DNA of 5,720 nt. It comes from JBFJVD01 sp041624375. GTDB lineage: Bacteria; Chloroflexota; Anaerolineae; Anaerolineales; E44-bin32. The translations under genes and the position numbers were made by a program. A model generated the notes under the pieces. The model searched no databases. It was not told where the DNA came from and saw nothing but the letters and a program-made list of their open reading frames with translations. Shown here in pieces: positions 1 through 5,693 of the stretch (position 1 is its first letter; each line of letters opens with the position of its first letter). The stretch lies in the NCBI GenBank assembly GCA_041624375.1, contig JBFJVD010000192.1, positions 1 through 5,720 of the forward strand. Reading direction: 5' to 3'.

Positions 1-204
1 CCGTTGGTATTGCCGTTGGTGTTACCGTTGGTATTGCCGTTGGTATTGCCGTTGGTATTGCCGTTGGTATTGCCGTTGGTGTTGCCATTGGCATTGCCAT
101 TCGTGTTGCCGTTGGTGTTGCCGTTGGCGTTGCCGTTGGTATTGTCATTGGTGTTGTCGTTCGCGTTCATGTTTGCGTTGTCGTTTGCGTTGGTGTTCCC
201 GTTC
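1..204. repeat. 12-bp tandem repeat encoding the NTNG tail
   Basis: Plus-strand consensus is ccgttggtattg. Twelve units run in perfect 12-base phase over 1-144, with substitutions mostly at third codon positions of the minus-strand frame. About five more degenerate units continue the phase to roughly 204. The array touches the window edge, so its full length is unknown. Because 12 is a multiple of 3, gain or loss of units would keep the frame and change only the tail length. Confidence 0.9.
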
Positions 205-557
205 ATCGCGTCATCGCTCTCCTCGATGTGGAGTGCGATCAGCGCGCCATCCTCGTCGAGCAACACCTGCAGCTTGACCCGCAGACCGAGAGCGAGCTCG
301 ACCTCGCGCTCGGTCTCGTCGTTGAACTGGATGGTCAAACCATTGACCAAGAACGAGTCGTCATCCAGGGCTTGAATCTCCCCGGTGATGGTGAGCTCTT
401 CCGACGCGTTCATGTTCGCATTGGCGTTCGCATTGGCGTTCGCATTGGCCTCGTTCTCATTCGCCTGTTCGGTCGCGCCGATCCCACCTCCACAAGCGAC
501 CAGCAGGAAGCCGAGCGACAGGCCCAGCAACAGCAATCCGATCCGTTTCTTGCTCAT
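1..557 (-). CDS. DUF5666-like lipoprotein with Asn-rich repeat tail (3' end beyond window)
   Basis: The frame is open from an ATG at 555-557 to the left edge (185 codons, no stop), so the C-terminus is missing. Residues 1-22 form a lipoprotein signal peptide: a KKR basic start, a Leu-rich core and the lipobox LVAC with Cys22, so the mature protein should be lipid-anchored outside the cytoplasmic membrane. Residues 33-50 are an Asn/Ala spacer (alternating N and A). Residues 55-114 form one 60-residue unit that matches, position for position, the units of the lipoprotein at 2369-3493 (G59, G73, T82-E83, G91, V94, DxDG-LIAL near 101-109). I assign it to the DUF5666 type by pattern. From about residue 119 the chain is Asn with G, T, A, D or M, settling into an N-T-N-G repeat from residue 139. 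A GGAGAG/GAGGAG site lies 9-11 bases upstream. It lies 75 bases after the membrane protein gene and is probably co-transcribed with it. Function unknown. Confidence 0.85.
   Translation of the reverse strand, partial: MSKKRIGLLLLGLSLGFLLVACGGGIGATEQANENEANANANANANANMNASEELTITGEIQALDDDSFLVNGLTIQFNDETEREVELALGLRVKLQVLLDEDGALIALHIEESDDAMNGNTNANDNANMNANDNTNDNTNGNANGNTNGNTNGNANGNTNGNTNGNTNGNTNGNTNGNTNGNTN
408..461. repeat. Short repeat encoding the Asn/Ala spacer after the lipobox
   Basis: The plus strand repeats ttggcgttcgca-type units here, encoding alternating Asn and Ala at residues 33-50 of the minus-strand lipoprotein, between lipidated Cys22 and the folded domain. It is likely a flexible tether. 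Composition resembles the C-terminal array but the unit is different (Asn-Ala instead of Asn-Thr-Asn-Gly). Confidence 0.7.
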
Positions 558-632
558 GATGTTTATCTCTCCTCGTTGATGGTTGTGGAATTGTCCTTAC
601 GGGCCAATCCGGTTGTTACGTCTGAGTAGGCC

Positions 633-2258
633 CTACTTGCCTGTTGAAAGAATCTGAAAGATTGCGGCCTCCTCATCTCGAAACACCTCGATCATCCTCG
701 GATCCTGCCTCGCCTGTTCCAGGAATGCGCCGTGCTGCAGGTCGGTGAAGATGTATCGTGCGCCGAATTCCTCCAGGATCACCTCCGATGGATCCGCAAC
801 TTGCCCCTGTGTGATCTGGATCCAGAGCTCATAGCGCGTCGGCTCCGCAAGCTGTAGATAGGTCGGATCAAGGCCCACCGTATAGACGTTGTGATGATTG
901 AAGTGAAACAGCCGTGGGAAGTCATCCCAGTCGGTCTGGAAGACCAGCGCACGACTCGGTGTATGCGCCTCCAGCCAGCTGGCGGCCGCCTGGTAGCGGG
1001 CGTAGGGATCCGAGCCGGCCAGTGAAGCGCGTGCGGCGATCAGGTTGAGGGCTAGCGCAGGCGCCAGTACGGCGATCATCAGGCTGGGAGTGAACCAGGG
1101 CTTCACCAGCAGCCGATCGACCCAGGAACGGCGCGCAGGTAGATCGTCCTGCGAGTCGACGGCGCTTTGATCGTCGGATGCTTTGATGAGCGAGCTGAGG
1201 CTGAAGGCCGCGAAGAGCAGCGCAAACGCCGGGAAGTACTCGATGAAGCGCCGGGCGTTGAACAGCATGGCCGCGGTCAGCAAAGCCAGGATCAAACCCA
1301 TTGCAGTCGCGGTCGACATCTTTCGATCGCTGATCCCAAGCGCCACGGCGCCGCCGCCGAAGACCAGCAGGGCCAGCCCGGAATTTTCCATGAGCTGTCG
1401 AGTTGTGTAGGCGTACCATTCGTTGCCGACAGCGACGGCGGTGGGATTGGCGATCTTGGGCAGGATGTGCTGGAGCGCGAACAGGACGTTCTGTGGGAAG
1501 TAAGGGTTGATGACCAGGCCGAGTGCTATGCCGAGCGCGGCGAACGCCAGCGGGCGCCATTCGAGACTGCGGTCTGAGATCCAGCGCGCGACCAGATAGG
1601 CTCCAACGACGATCAAGAGCAGCGGGAATGCGTTGTAGAGCCAGACATAGATGAAACCCAGAGGGAGCAGTCGCCGGTGCTTGCCGGCCAACAGCCAGTG
1701 GGCGGCCAGCAGGAGCATGGCCAGGGAGAGCGACTGCGCTCGCGGCATGCTCATCCGGTACAGAAAGGCTTCCGAGACAGCCAGCAGACCAAGGGACCAG
1801 AGGCCCGCGTAGGCCACGGAGCGGCCGCGTAGCAGCCACCAGAAAGACAGGAAGGTGACGGCGGAGAAGACGATCGTCGCCAGCTTGGCGCCGATGCGCA
1901 GATCACCGAACGTAAAAGGAATAAGCAGCACGTGGTACAGAAAATGGTGGTCCGAGTACCCGGCCGGGCTCAAGATGGTAAGCGGCAGCCAATCGAAGGT
2001 TAGGCGCAGGCCCTCGGTGCGCATCAGGGCCGCCAGCTTGATGTGGTAGTAGCCGTCGACGCCCGCCAATCCCGGAGTGGCGAACTGCACGGCCGCCATG
2101 AAGGCCAGGAAGGCGCCGAACAGGCCGGCGGCCGACAGAGCGGTGCTCCCCGCACCGACCCCCGCCATACCTGCGCGCAGCGCAGCCCACGCTCGGGCGG
2201 GGAGAGCCCGCAGACCGAGCAGATGATGAGGGGTCAAAACTTTGGTTTGCTGAACCAT
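633..2258 (-). CDS. Multi-pass membrane protein, possible GT-C-fold (STT3-like) glycosyltransferase
   Basis: This is a 541-residue polytopic membrane protein. After an N-terminal helix (about 40-60) comes a loop with D68-GYYH and then D103-HHFLYH, which resembles the first external loop of STT3/AglB and related GT-C enzymes, where a conserved Asp binds metal. Many hydrophobic segments follow (about 122-142, 150-165, 176-192, 197-223, 236-252, 293-309, 317-333, 342-358, 391-409). The soluble C-terminal part (about 420-541) holds TDWDD at 442-446 before FPRLF, placed like the WWDYG region of oligosaccharyltransferases but not that motif. The GT-C assignment is by pattern only, and the donor and acceptor are unknown. 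I chose the ATG at 2258 because GGAGG lies 5 bases upstream; an in-frame ATG at 2345 would add 29 polar residues, overlap the hairpin at 2301-2336 and has no such site. The stop is TAG. It sits between two lipoprotein genes on the same strand. Confidence 0.85.
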   Translation of the reverse strand: MVQQTKVLTPHHLLGLRALPARAWAALRAGMAGVGAGSTALSAAGLFGAFLAFMAAVQFATPGLAGVDGYYHIKLAALMRTEGLRLTFDWLPLTILSPAGYSDHHFLYHVLLIPFTFGDLRIGAKLATIVFSAVTFLSFWWLLRGRSVAYAGLWSLGLLAVSEAFLYRMSMPRAQSLSLAMLLLAAHWLLAGKHRRLLPLGFIYVWLYNAFPLLLIVVGAYLVARWISDRSLEWRPLAFAALGIALGLVINPYFPQNVLFALQHILPKIANPTAVAVGNEWYAYTTRQLMENSGLALLVFGGGAVALGISDRKMSTATAMGLILALLTAAMLFNARRFIEYFPAFALLFAAFSLSSLIKASDDQSAVDSQDDLPARRSWVDRLLVKPWFTPSLMIAVLAPALALNLIAARASLAGSDPYARYQAAASWLEAHTPSRALVFQTDWDDFPRLFHFNHHNVYTVGLDPTYLQLAEPTRYELWIQITQGQVADPSEVILEEFGARYIFTDLQHGAFLEQARQDPRMIEVFRDEEAAIFQILSTGK

Positions 2259-2263
2259 ACCTG

Positions 2264-2268
2264 CCTCC
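2264..2268 (-). promoter_or_regulatory. Ribosome binding site deciding the 2258 start
   Basis: On the minus strand GGAGG is followed by CAGGT and then ATG at 2258. This strong site supports the shorter N-terminus of the membrane protein over the in-frame ATG at 2345. Confidence 0.75.
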
Positions 2269-2300
2269 GGTGGCGTCTGCCAATGAACCTGGACCCCACC

Positions 2301-2336
2301 GTCCCCCCTTCCGTGACGATCCGTGGAAGGGGGGAC
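2301..2336 (-). terminator. Perfect 12-bp inverted repeat between genes (possible terminator or processing hairpin)
   Basis: Arms gtccccccttcc (2301-2312) and ggaaggggggac (2325-2336) are exact reverse complements around a 12-base loop. The hairpin starts 32 bases past the stop of the upstream lipoprotein gene and ends 42 bases before the next start codon. No T-tract follows on either strand, so a classical intrinsic terminator is not shown. It could instead be a 3'-end stabiliser or a read-through attenuator that sets different levels of the two flanking genes. Confidence 0.6.
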
Positions 2337-2368
2337 CGGGATCACTGTACGAGCCTTACAAATCGTTC

Positions 2369-3493
2369 CTAGTCGTCGTCCCCGCCGCCCGGACCGCTGT
2401 TGTCGTCGTCGTGATCATCATCGTCATCGTCGTGGTCGTGATCGTGATCGTCTTCGTCGTCATGGTCATCGTCGTCATCATCATCTTGATGACTTCGCCC
2501 GCTGCGATCTTCATCTTCGAGCTCGATCTCAAGGGCGATCAGATTGCCGTCCTGGTCCACAATCGCCTCGACCTCAACCATATCACCAACCTGAACATCA
2601 TCCTCAAGCTCGGTGTTCGGGGTCACCGTGACCTGCCGGCCCGCGATCACCCATACGGACCCACCCATCGACTCGACGATTCCTTCGAATTCGACTTCAT
2701 TGTCGGGATCGTCGAAATCGTCGTCGTCATGCTCGGCGGCCGGTTCAATTTCGCGGGCGACCAGCGCCCCGCCTTCACTGGGAAAGGCATGGACCTTTAC
2801 CAGATCCCCAATTTGGATCAAGCCTTTGATTTCCGTCTGACGCGTGATGAGCAGCGTCTGGCCTGCAACAACCCACTCCGTGGCCCCGATGCTCCCGACA
2901 ACGCCGAAGAATTCGATCTCGCCCAGTTCGTCGAACACCTCGTCATCCATCTCATCACCCATGGCCGGTTCGATCTCACGTGCGGTGAGCAGCCCGGCCG
3001 GGTCGAAGAAGGCGTGCACCTTAACCGGGTCTCCCACGGCGATCGCCCCCTTGATTTCTGTCTGTGGGGTAATCAGCACGGAGCGCCCGTCGATCACCCA
3101 GGCATCGTCGGACTGTGCATCTACCACGCCAAAGAATTCGAATTCATCGTCGCCTGGATCCTCGTCTTCCATGTGGAGGGCGGCCGGCTCGATCTCACGG
3201 GCAACCAGCGCGGTCCCGGCTCTGGCGAAGGCGTGGACCTTCACCAGATCACCCACCTCGATCGCCCCCTTGATCTCGGTTTCGGCTGTGATTTCCAAGG
3301 AAAGACCGTCCACAACCCATTCGGCATCGCCGATGGCTTCGACGATCCCAAAGAATTCGATTTCGGCCTGCTGGGATGGGTCGTCGGGGCCCGGCGCGGC
3401 ATCGGCGTTAAGCGCAGCACCGCAGGCGCTCAGCGCAAGCCCCGCTAGTATCAGGAGGGTGGCCCCAAACCACCGTTTCTTCCTCAAATTCAT
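2369..3493 (-). CDS. Lipoprotein with four DUF5666-like domains and Asp/His-rich tail
   Basis: A 374-residue lipoprotein. Residues 1-24 are a signal peptide (LRKKR, a hydrophobic core, lipobox LSAC with Cys24), so export and lipid anchoring are expected. Four 60-residue units follow at about 45-104, 118-177, 193-252 and 267-326. Each carries the pattern E-F-x-G-V-V, then W-V-x-x-G, T-E, V-G-D-x-V-x-V and a closing A-x-E-I-E, typical of DUF5666-like beta-rich modules. Acidic linkers of 13-15 residues join them. The C-terminal tail (about 337-364) is nearly all Asp with interspersed His and ends in SGPGGGDDD. The acidic D/H tail could bind divalent metal, but this is inference and no function is known. 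The ATG at 3493 is preferred because GGAGG lies 8 bases upstream; the ATG at 3499 (two residues longer) leaves only 2 bases. The stop is TAG. It is followed by a hairpin and the membrane protein gene. Confidence 0.88.
   Translation of the reverse strand: MNLRKKRWFGATLLILAGLALSACGAALNADAAPGPDDPSQQAEIEFFGIVEAIGDAEWVVDGLSLEITAETEIKGAIEVGDLVKVHAFARAGTALVAREIEPAALHMEDEDPGDDEFEFFGVVDAQSDDAWVIDGRSVLITPQTEIKGAIAVGDPVKVHAFFDPAGLLTAREIEPAMGDEMDDEVFDELGEIEFFGVVGSIGATEWVVAGQTLLITRQTEIKGLIQIGDLVKVHAFPSEGGALVAREIEPAAEHDDDDFDDPDNEVEFEGIVESMGGSVWVIAGRQVTVTPNTELEDDVQVGDMVEVEAIVDQDGNLIALEIELEDEDRSGRSHQDDDDDDDHDDEDDHDHDHDDDDDDHDDDNSGPGGGDDD
2402..2485. repeat. Asp/His-codon trinucleotide repeat region
   Basis: On the minus strand this is a run of GAT/GAC with CAT/CAC codons (plus strand: gtc/atc/gtg triplets) encoding the D/H-rich tail of the lipoprotein. 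Its simple triplet composition makes in-frame length change by slippage plausible. Read on the plus strand it gives a false Val/Ile-rich membrane-like segment. Confidence 0.75.
2516..3361 (-). repeat. Four tandem 60-codon units within the lipoprotein gene
   Basis: Units at 3182-3361, 2963-3142, 2738-2917 and 2516-2695 each encode exactly 60 residues at a period of 73-75 codons. Hand alignment of the proteins gives about 42/60 identities between units 1 and 3, 38/60 between 1 and 2, but only 24/60 between 1 and 4. The first three share TEIKG, VKVHAF and AREIEPA. The fourth instead ends in DQDGNLIALEIE. Confidence 0.85.
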
Positions 3494-3501
3494 GTTCATA
3501 A

Positions 3502-3506
3502 CCTCC
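3502..3506 (-). promoter_or_regulatory. Ribosome binding site for the four-domain lipoprotein
   Basis: GGAGG on the minus strand lies 8 bases before the ATG at 3493 and only 2 bases before the ATG at 3499, so it favours the inner start. Confidence 0.6.
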
Positions 3507-3617
3507 AGACCATCAAGAAACGCGGCCCGTTGGACTCGGGCCCCTTCAATCTGATAGTCGTTAAATGGCTGGAAAAGTTATGCGCAGGTGGGGGTTTAGG
3601 AGAGAAGTGCCAGTCGG

Positions 3618-3634
3618 TGCGCGCCTGGCGCGCA
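3618..3634 (-). terminator. GC-rich hairpin just after the ribonuclease Z stop
   Basis: tgcgcgc (3618-3624) and gcgcgca (3628-3634) form a perfect 7-bp stem with a 3-base loop, starting 4 bases past the TGA stop of ribonuclease Z. The downstream minus-strand bases are pyrimidine-rich (CTTCTCTCCT) but without a clean T-run, so termination is plausible and not proven. It would separate the ribonuclease Z transcript from the lipoprotein genes. Confidence 0.45.
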
Positions 3635-3638
3635 TGGA

Positions 3639-4559
3639 TCAACCGGGGCGGCGGATCTCATACCGATCGAAATCCCGCACGACGGTGGTTTGGGGGAAGG
3701 CTGCTTGGGCCTCTTCGAGAACCTGGCGCTCACGATAGCGGCGCGAGATGTGCGTTAGGTAAAGGTGGCCGACACCGGCGGTGCGCGCAAAGCGGGCGGC
3801 GTGCGCCGCCGTCAGGTGGCCAAATTGGGCAGCCAGCTCGGCTTCATATTCGAGGTAGGTGGCTTCGATCACGAGGGCTTCGGCCTCGGACGCAACCTTT
3901 TCCAGGTTCTCCGTACTCCCACAGTCGCCGACGTGCACCAGGCGCGCCCCCCTGCGCAGCGGGCCAAGCACGGCCTCCGGCTCGATGGTGCGGCCGTCCT
4001 CCAGCGTGACAGGCTTCCCCTGCACCAGGTCACGCCGGATGGGCCCCTCCGGCACGCCCAGCTCGCTGGCCTTGTCGACCAGGAATGGGCGCCGTGAGGG
4101 TTCTTCGAAGGCGAAGCCGAAGACATCCGGCCCGCGGTGTTCGACCGGAAAGGCGTGCACGTTGAAGCCGTCCTTCTCAAATAGGAGGCCCGGCTCAAGC
4201 GGGATCAATTCAATCTTCAGCGGGGGACGCGCCCCGCGCAGAACAACCCCGAAGAGCAGGTCACGGATCCGTTCCAATGCCCAGCGTCCGGCCCAGACTT
4301 CGAGGTGATCGATCGCTTCCCAGCGTGAAAACGTCGACAACAGGCCGGCCAGGCCCAAAATGTGATCAAGGTGGCCGTGCGTGATGAGGATGCGGTTGAG
4401 CCGGCGAAATCCGATGCCGGAGCGGAGGATCTGGCGCTGGGTGCCCTCACCACAATCGATCAGGAAGCGCTGATCTCGATAACTGACCACCTGTGAGGAG
4501 AGACCGCGGTGGACGGATGGGGCCGAAGCCGAGGTTCCCAGAAAGATGATCTCGATCAA
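3639..4559 (-). CDS. rnz: Ribonuclease Z (tRNA 3'-end endonuclease)
   Basis: A 306-residue short-form tRNase Z of the metallo-beta-lactamase fold, which cleaves the 3' trailer from precursor tRNAs in the cytoplasm. The start FLGTSASAPS and the stretch DCGEGTQRQ (35-43) are typical of the family. Zinc ligands are visible: H61, H63, D65 and H66 in HGHLDH, H141 in VEHRGP, D212 in VGDCGSTE, and H270 in LTHISRRY; H248 in FGHLTA is the conserved catalytic-region His. LGVPEGPIRRDL and VTLEDGRTI (about 167-192) are also family hallmarks. Length is complete. The usual HxHGDH is HGHLDH here, keeping every ligand but moving the Gly. The start is TTG at 4559 with GAGGA 5 bases upstream; this places the protein start exactly where the family begins, and no ATG fits. 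The gene follows the small membrane protein by 80 bases and may share its transcript. Confidence 0.95.
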   Translation of the reverse strand: MIEIIFLGTSASAPSVHRGLSSQVVSYRDQRFLIDCGEGTQRQILRSGIGFRRLNRILITHGHLDHILGLAGLLSTFSRWEAIDHLEVWAGRWALERIRDLLFGVVLRGARPPLKIELIPLEPGLLFEKDGFNVHAFPVEHRGPDVFGFAFEEPSRRPFLVDKASELGVPEGPIRRDLVQGKPVTLEDGRTIEPEAVLGPLRRGARLVHVGDCGSTENLEKVASEAEALVIEATYLEYEAELAAQFGHLTAAHAARFARTAGVGHLYLTHISRRYRERQVLEEAQAAFPQTTVVRDFDRYEIRRPG

Positions 4560-4564
4560 GTCGG

Positions 4565-4569
4565 TCCTC
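4565..4569 (-). promoter_or_regulatory. Ribosome binding site supporting the TTG start of rnz
   Basis: GAGGA on the minus strand is followed by CCGAC and then TTG at 4559. The family N-terminus begins at this codon and no in-frame ATG is close by, so the site decides the start. Confidence 0.6.
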
Positions 4570-4612
4570 AGTTGATCGCTGCGCGAACTCGATCCTGATG
4601 ATGGGGCGGTTC

Positions 4613-4618
4613 ATTGTA
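4613..4618 (-). promoter_or_regulatory. Possible -10 element upstream of rnz
   Basis: TACAAT on the minus strand differs from TATAAT at one base and sits in the 80-base gap before ribonuclease Z. No convincing -35 hexamer is found at the usual distance (the bases there are GC-rich), so this is only a weak candidate for an independent rnz promoter. Confidence 0.2.
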
Positions 4619-4639
4619 CCTTGAAGTCGTTCGGACCGC

Positions 4640-5113
4640 TCAGGCCGGCGCTTTGTGACGGAGAAGAAGGAACGCCGCTGCGCCGGCCGCAGCGATGAGG
4701 ACGATGGAAGCGAGTCGCTCAGGCGATGCGGCTGCGGCGCGGATCGCAAAACCCAGTCCCCACAGCGCGACAAGGCCCATGCTCGAGGCAAGGTAGAGAT
4801 GACCGAATTTGCGTCCCCAGAGGCTTGATGGAACCCACTCCGGGCGCATCAGGCAGGTCCAGACGAGCGCAAAGGCCAGGAGGGGAACAGCGCCGGCGAG
4901 CCAGGGCAACGCGGCCAGCCGTGCGAGGTGGAAGAGCGTGCCAAGGAGGAAGGTGGAGATGGCATAGACCAATGCAAGCACCGGATCGTGAATCTCTGTC
5001 GTTGAGAAGCGCAGCCGGTGCAGCAGGATGCCCAGCATGCCCGCCTGGCTCAAATACAGGCCAAGCCCGGCCAGGTCGCGAAGCACGCTGATCATGTCGA
5101 GTTGGGCTCCCAT
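4640..5113 (-). CDS. Small multi-pass membrane protein of unknown function
   Basis: A 157-residue protein with about five hydrophobic segments (near 10-31, 45-64, 68-88, 104-128 and 133-152), so an integral membrane protein. Polar marks between them include HRLRFSTTEIHDP (32-44), MRPEW (89-93) and GRKFGH (100-105); H105 and H62 lie near membrane borders. I do not recognise the family. It follows the CopD-like gene by 49 bases on the same strand and precedes ribonuclease Z by 80 bases, so a functional link with the CopD-like protein is possible. The start is uncertain: the ATG at 5113 has only a weak GGGTG upstream, while the ATG at 5095 (six residues shorter) has GGGAG 11 bases upstream. Both give the same membrane segments. 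The tail ends in LRHKAPA. Confidence 0.75.
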   Translation of the reverse strand: MGAQLDMISVLRDLAGLGLYLSQAGMLGILLHRLRFSTTEIHDPVLALVYAISTFLLGTLFHLARLAALPWLAGAVPLLAFALVWTCLMRPEWVPSSLWGRKFGHLYLASSMGLVALWGLGFAIRAAAASPERLASIVLIAAAGAAAFLLLRHKAPA

Positions 5114-5162
5114 GACGCACCCATCGGTGCAAGGAGCGTGCCCAGGGGACTTGCGAATGCGC

Positions 5163-5666
5163 TCAGGCGGTTCGTGCGATGGCGGTCAGCGCCAGGACAA
5201 GCAGTCCGAGGGCAAAATTGAGCCTTACCATCGTCTGCAGGCGCAGGATCAGCGGCGCCGTCTGGCCCATCTCATCCTGTGCCCGTGTGATCCTCAGCAG
5301 TGCCCGCTCGAGCGCTGGCTGGAGGCTCCAAGTTTGATACGCGGCAGCCACGACCATGAAGCCGATCGCAACATGCTTGGCCAGGATGGCTGCGGACCAT
5401 CGATTCTCGATGCTGAGGAACCCCTGGTATTGCGGATTCGCAGCCATCTGAACCAGGCCGCTGGCGACCAGGACAGCCAGGCTAAGCCAGGCGAGTGGAT
5501 CGAAGCGTCGGCGCACCCGGTCGAGCAACCGTGCCTGATCCGCGTGCGGCCAGCGTTGCTGGAGTGCGGGGAGAAGAACAGCGGCATGATAAAAAAGGCC
5601 GCCGATCCAGACGACGGTGGCGACCATATGGAGCCAGAAGGCGAGCGTCAGCGCCCACGACGGCAT
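5163..5666 (-). CDS. CopD-like integral membrane protein
   Basis: A 167-residue protein with four membrane segments (about 5-33, 56-76, 92-113 and 147-165). The first carries LHMVATVVWIGGLFYH (12-27), the pattern seen at the start of CopD-family and related small membrane proteins. RRFDPLAW (53-60) and ASGLVQM follow, then W90 and LAKHVAIGFMV (95-105), also at CopD-like positions. H13, H27 and H98 lie in or next to membrane segments and could bind copper or heme. In the family CopD is linked to copper uptake, but many short CopD-like proteins have no proven role, so transport is inference. The start at 5666 is well supported by AGGAG 8 bases upstream. The gene follows a possible Gly-tailed gene by 27 bases and leads the small membrane protein gene. 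Confidence 0.82.
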   Translation of the reverse strand: MPSWALTLAFWLHMVATVVWIGGLFYHAAVLLPALQQRWPHADQARLLDRVRRRFDPLAWLSLAVLVASGLVQMAANPQYQGFLSIENRWSAAILAKHVAIGFMVVAAAYQTWSLQPALERALLRITRAQDEMGQTAPLILRLQTMVRLNFALGLLVLALTAIARTA

Positions 5667-5693
5667 GAACAGGGCTCCTGAGCTTGCCGGCGA

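Larger units (their letters stand above)
3494..3638. other. 145-base intergenic gap ahead of the lipoprotein gene
   Basis: This is the longest gap in the window and the likeliest place for a promoter driving the left-hand gene set. It holds the hairpin at 3618-3634 and a smaller inverted repeat, ggcccg / cgggcc (3524-3529 and 3537-3542), in the presumed leader of the lipoprotein mRNA. It is AT-richer around 3545-3575. I cannot point to a convincing -35/-10 pair. Confidence 0.4.

Noticed and set aside
1..204. CRISPR array
   Set aside because: Units are contiguous 12-mers without spacers and stay in codon phase inside a coding frame.
4..375. A plus-strand frame encoding a Leu/Val/Pro repeat protein
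   Set aside because: It is the complement of the minus-strand NTNG repeat. The minus frame gives a signal peptide and a domain shared with the other lipoprotein.
922..1839. A 305-codon minus-strand frame inside the membrane protein gene
   Set aside because: It is an Arg/Pro/Ala-rich out-of-frame shadow typical of GC-rich DNA, without family signals.
2259..2345. N-terminal extension of the STT3-like protein to the ATG at 2345
   Set aside because: It would add 29 polar residues and run through the perfect hairpin, while the ATG at 2258 has GGAGG at ideal spacing.
2270..3448. A 392-codon open frame on the plus strand opposite the four-domain lipoprotein
   Set aside because: It has no convincing ribosome site, and its Val/Ile-rich segment is simply the complement of Asp/His codons. 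The minus frame has a lipobox, a strong ribosome site and in-phase protein repeats.
3859..4308. Plus-strand frames opposite ribonuclease Z
   Set aside because: Low-complexity Ser/Arg/Pro translations with no motif; the minus strand carries the full ribonuclease Z signature.
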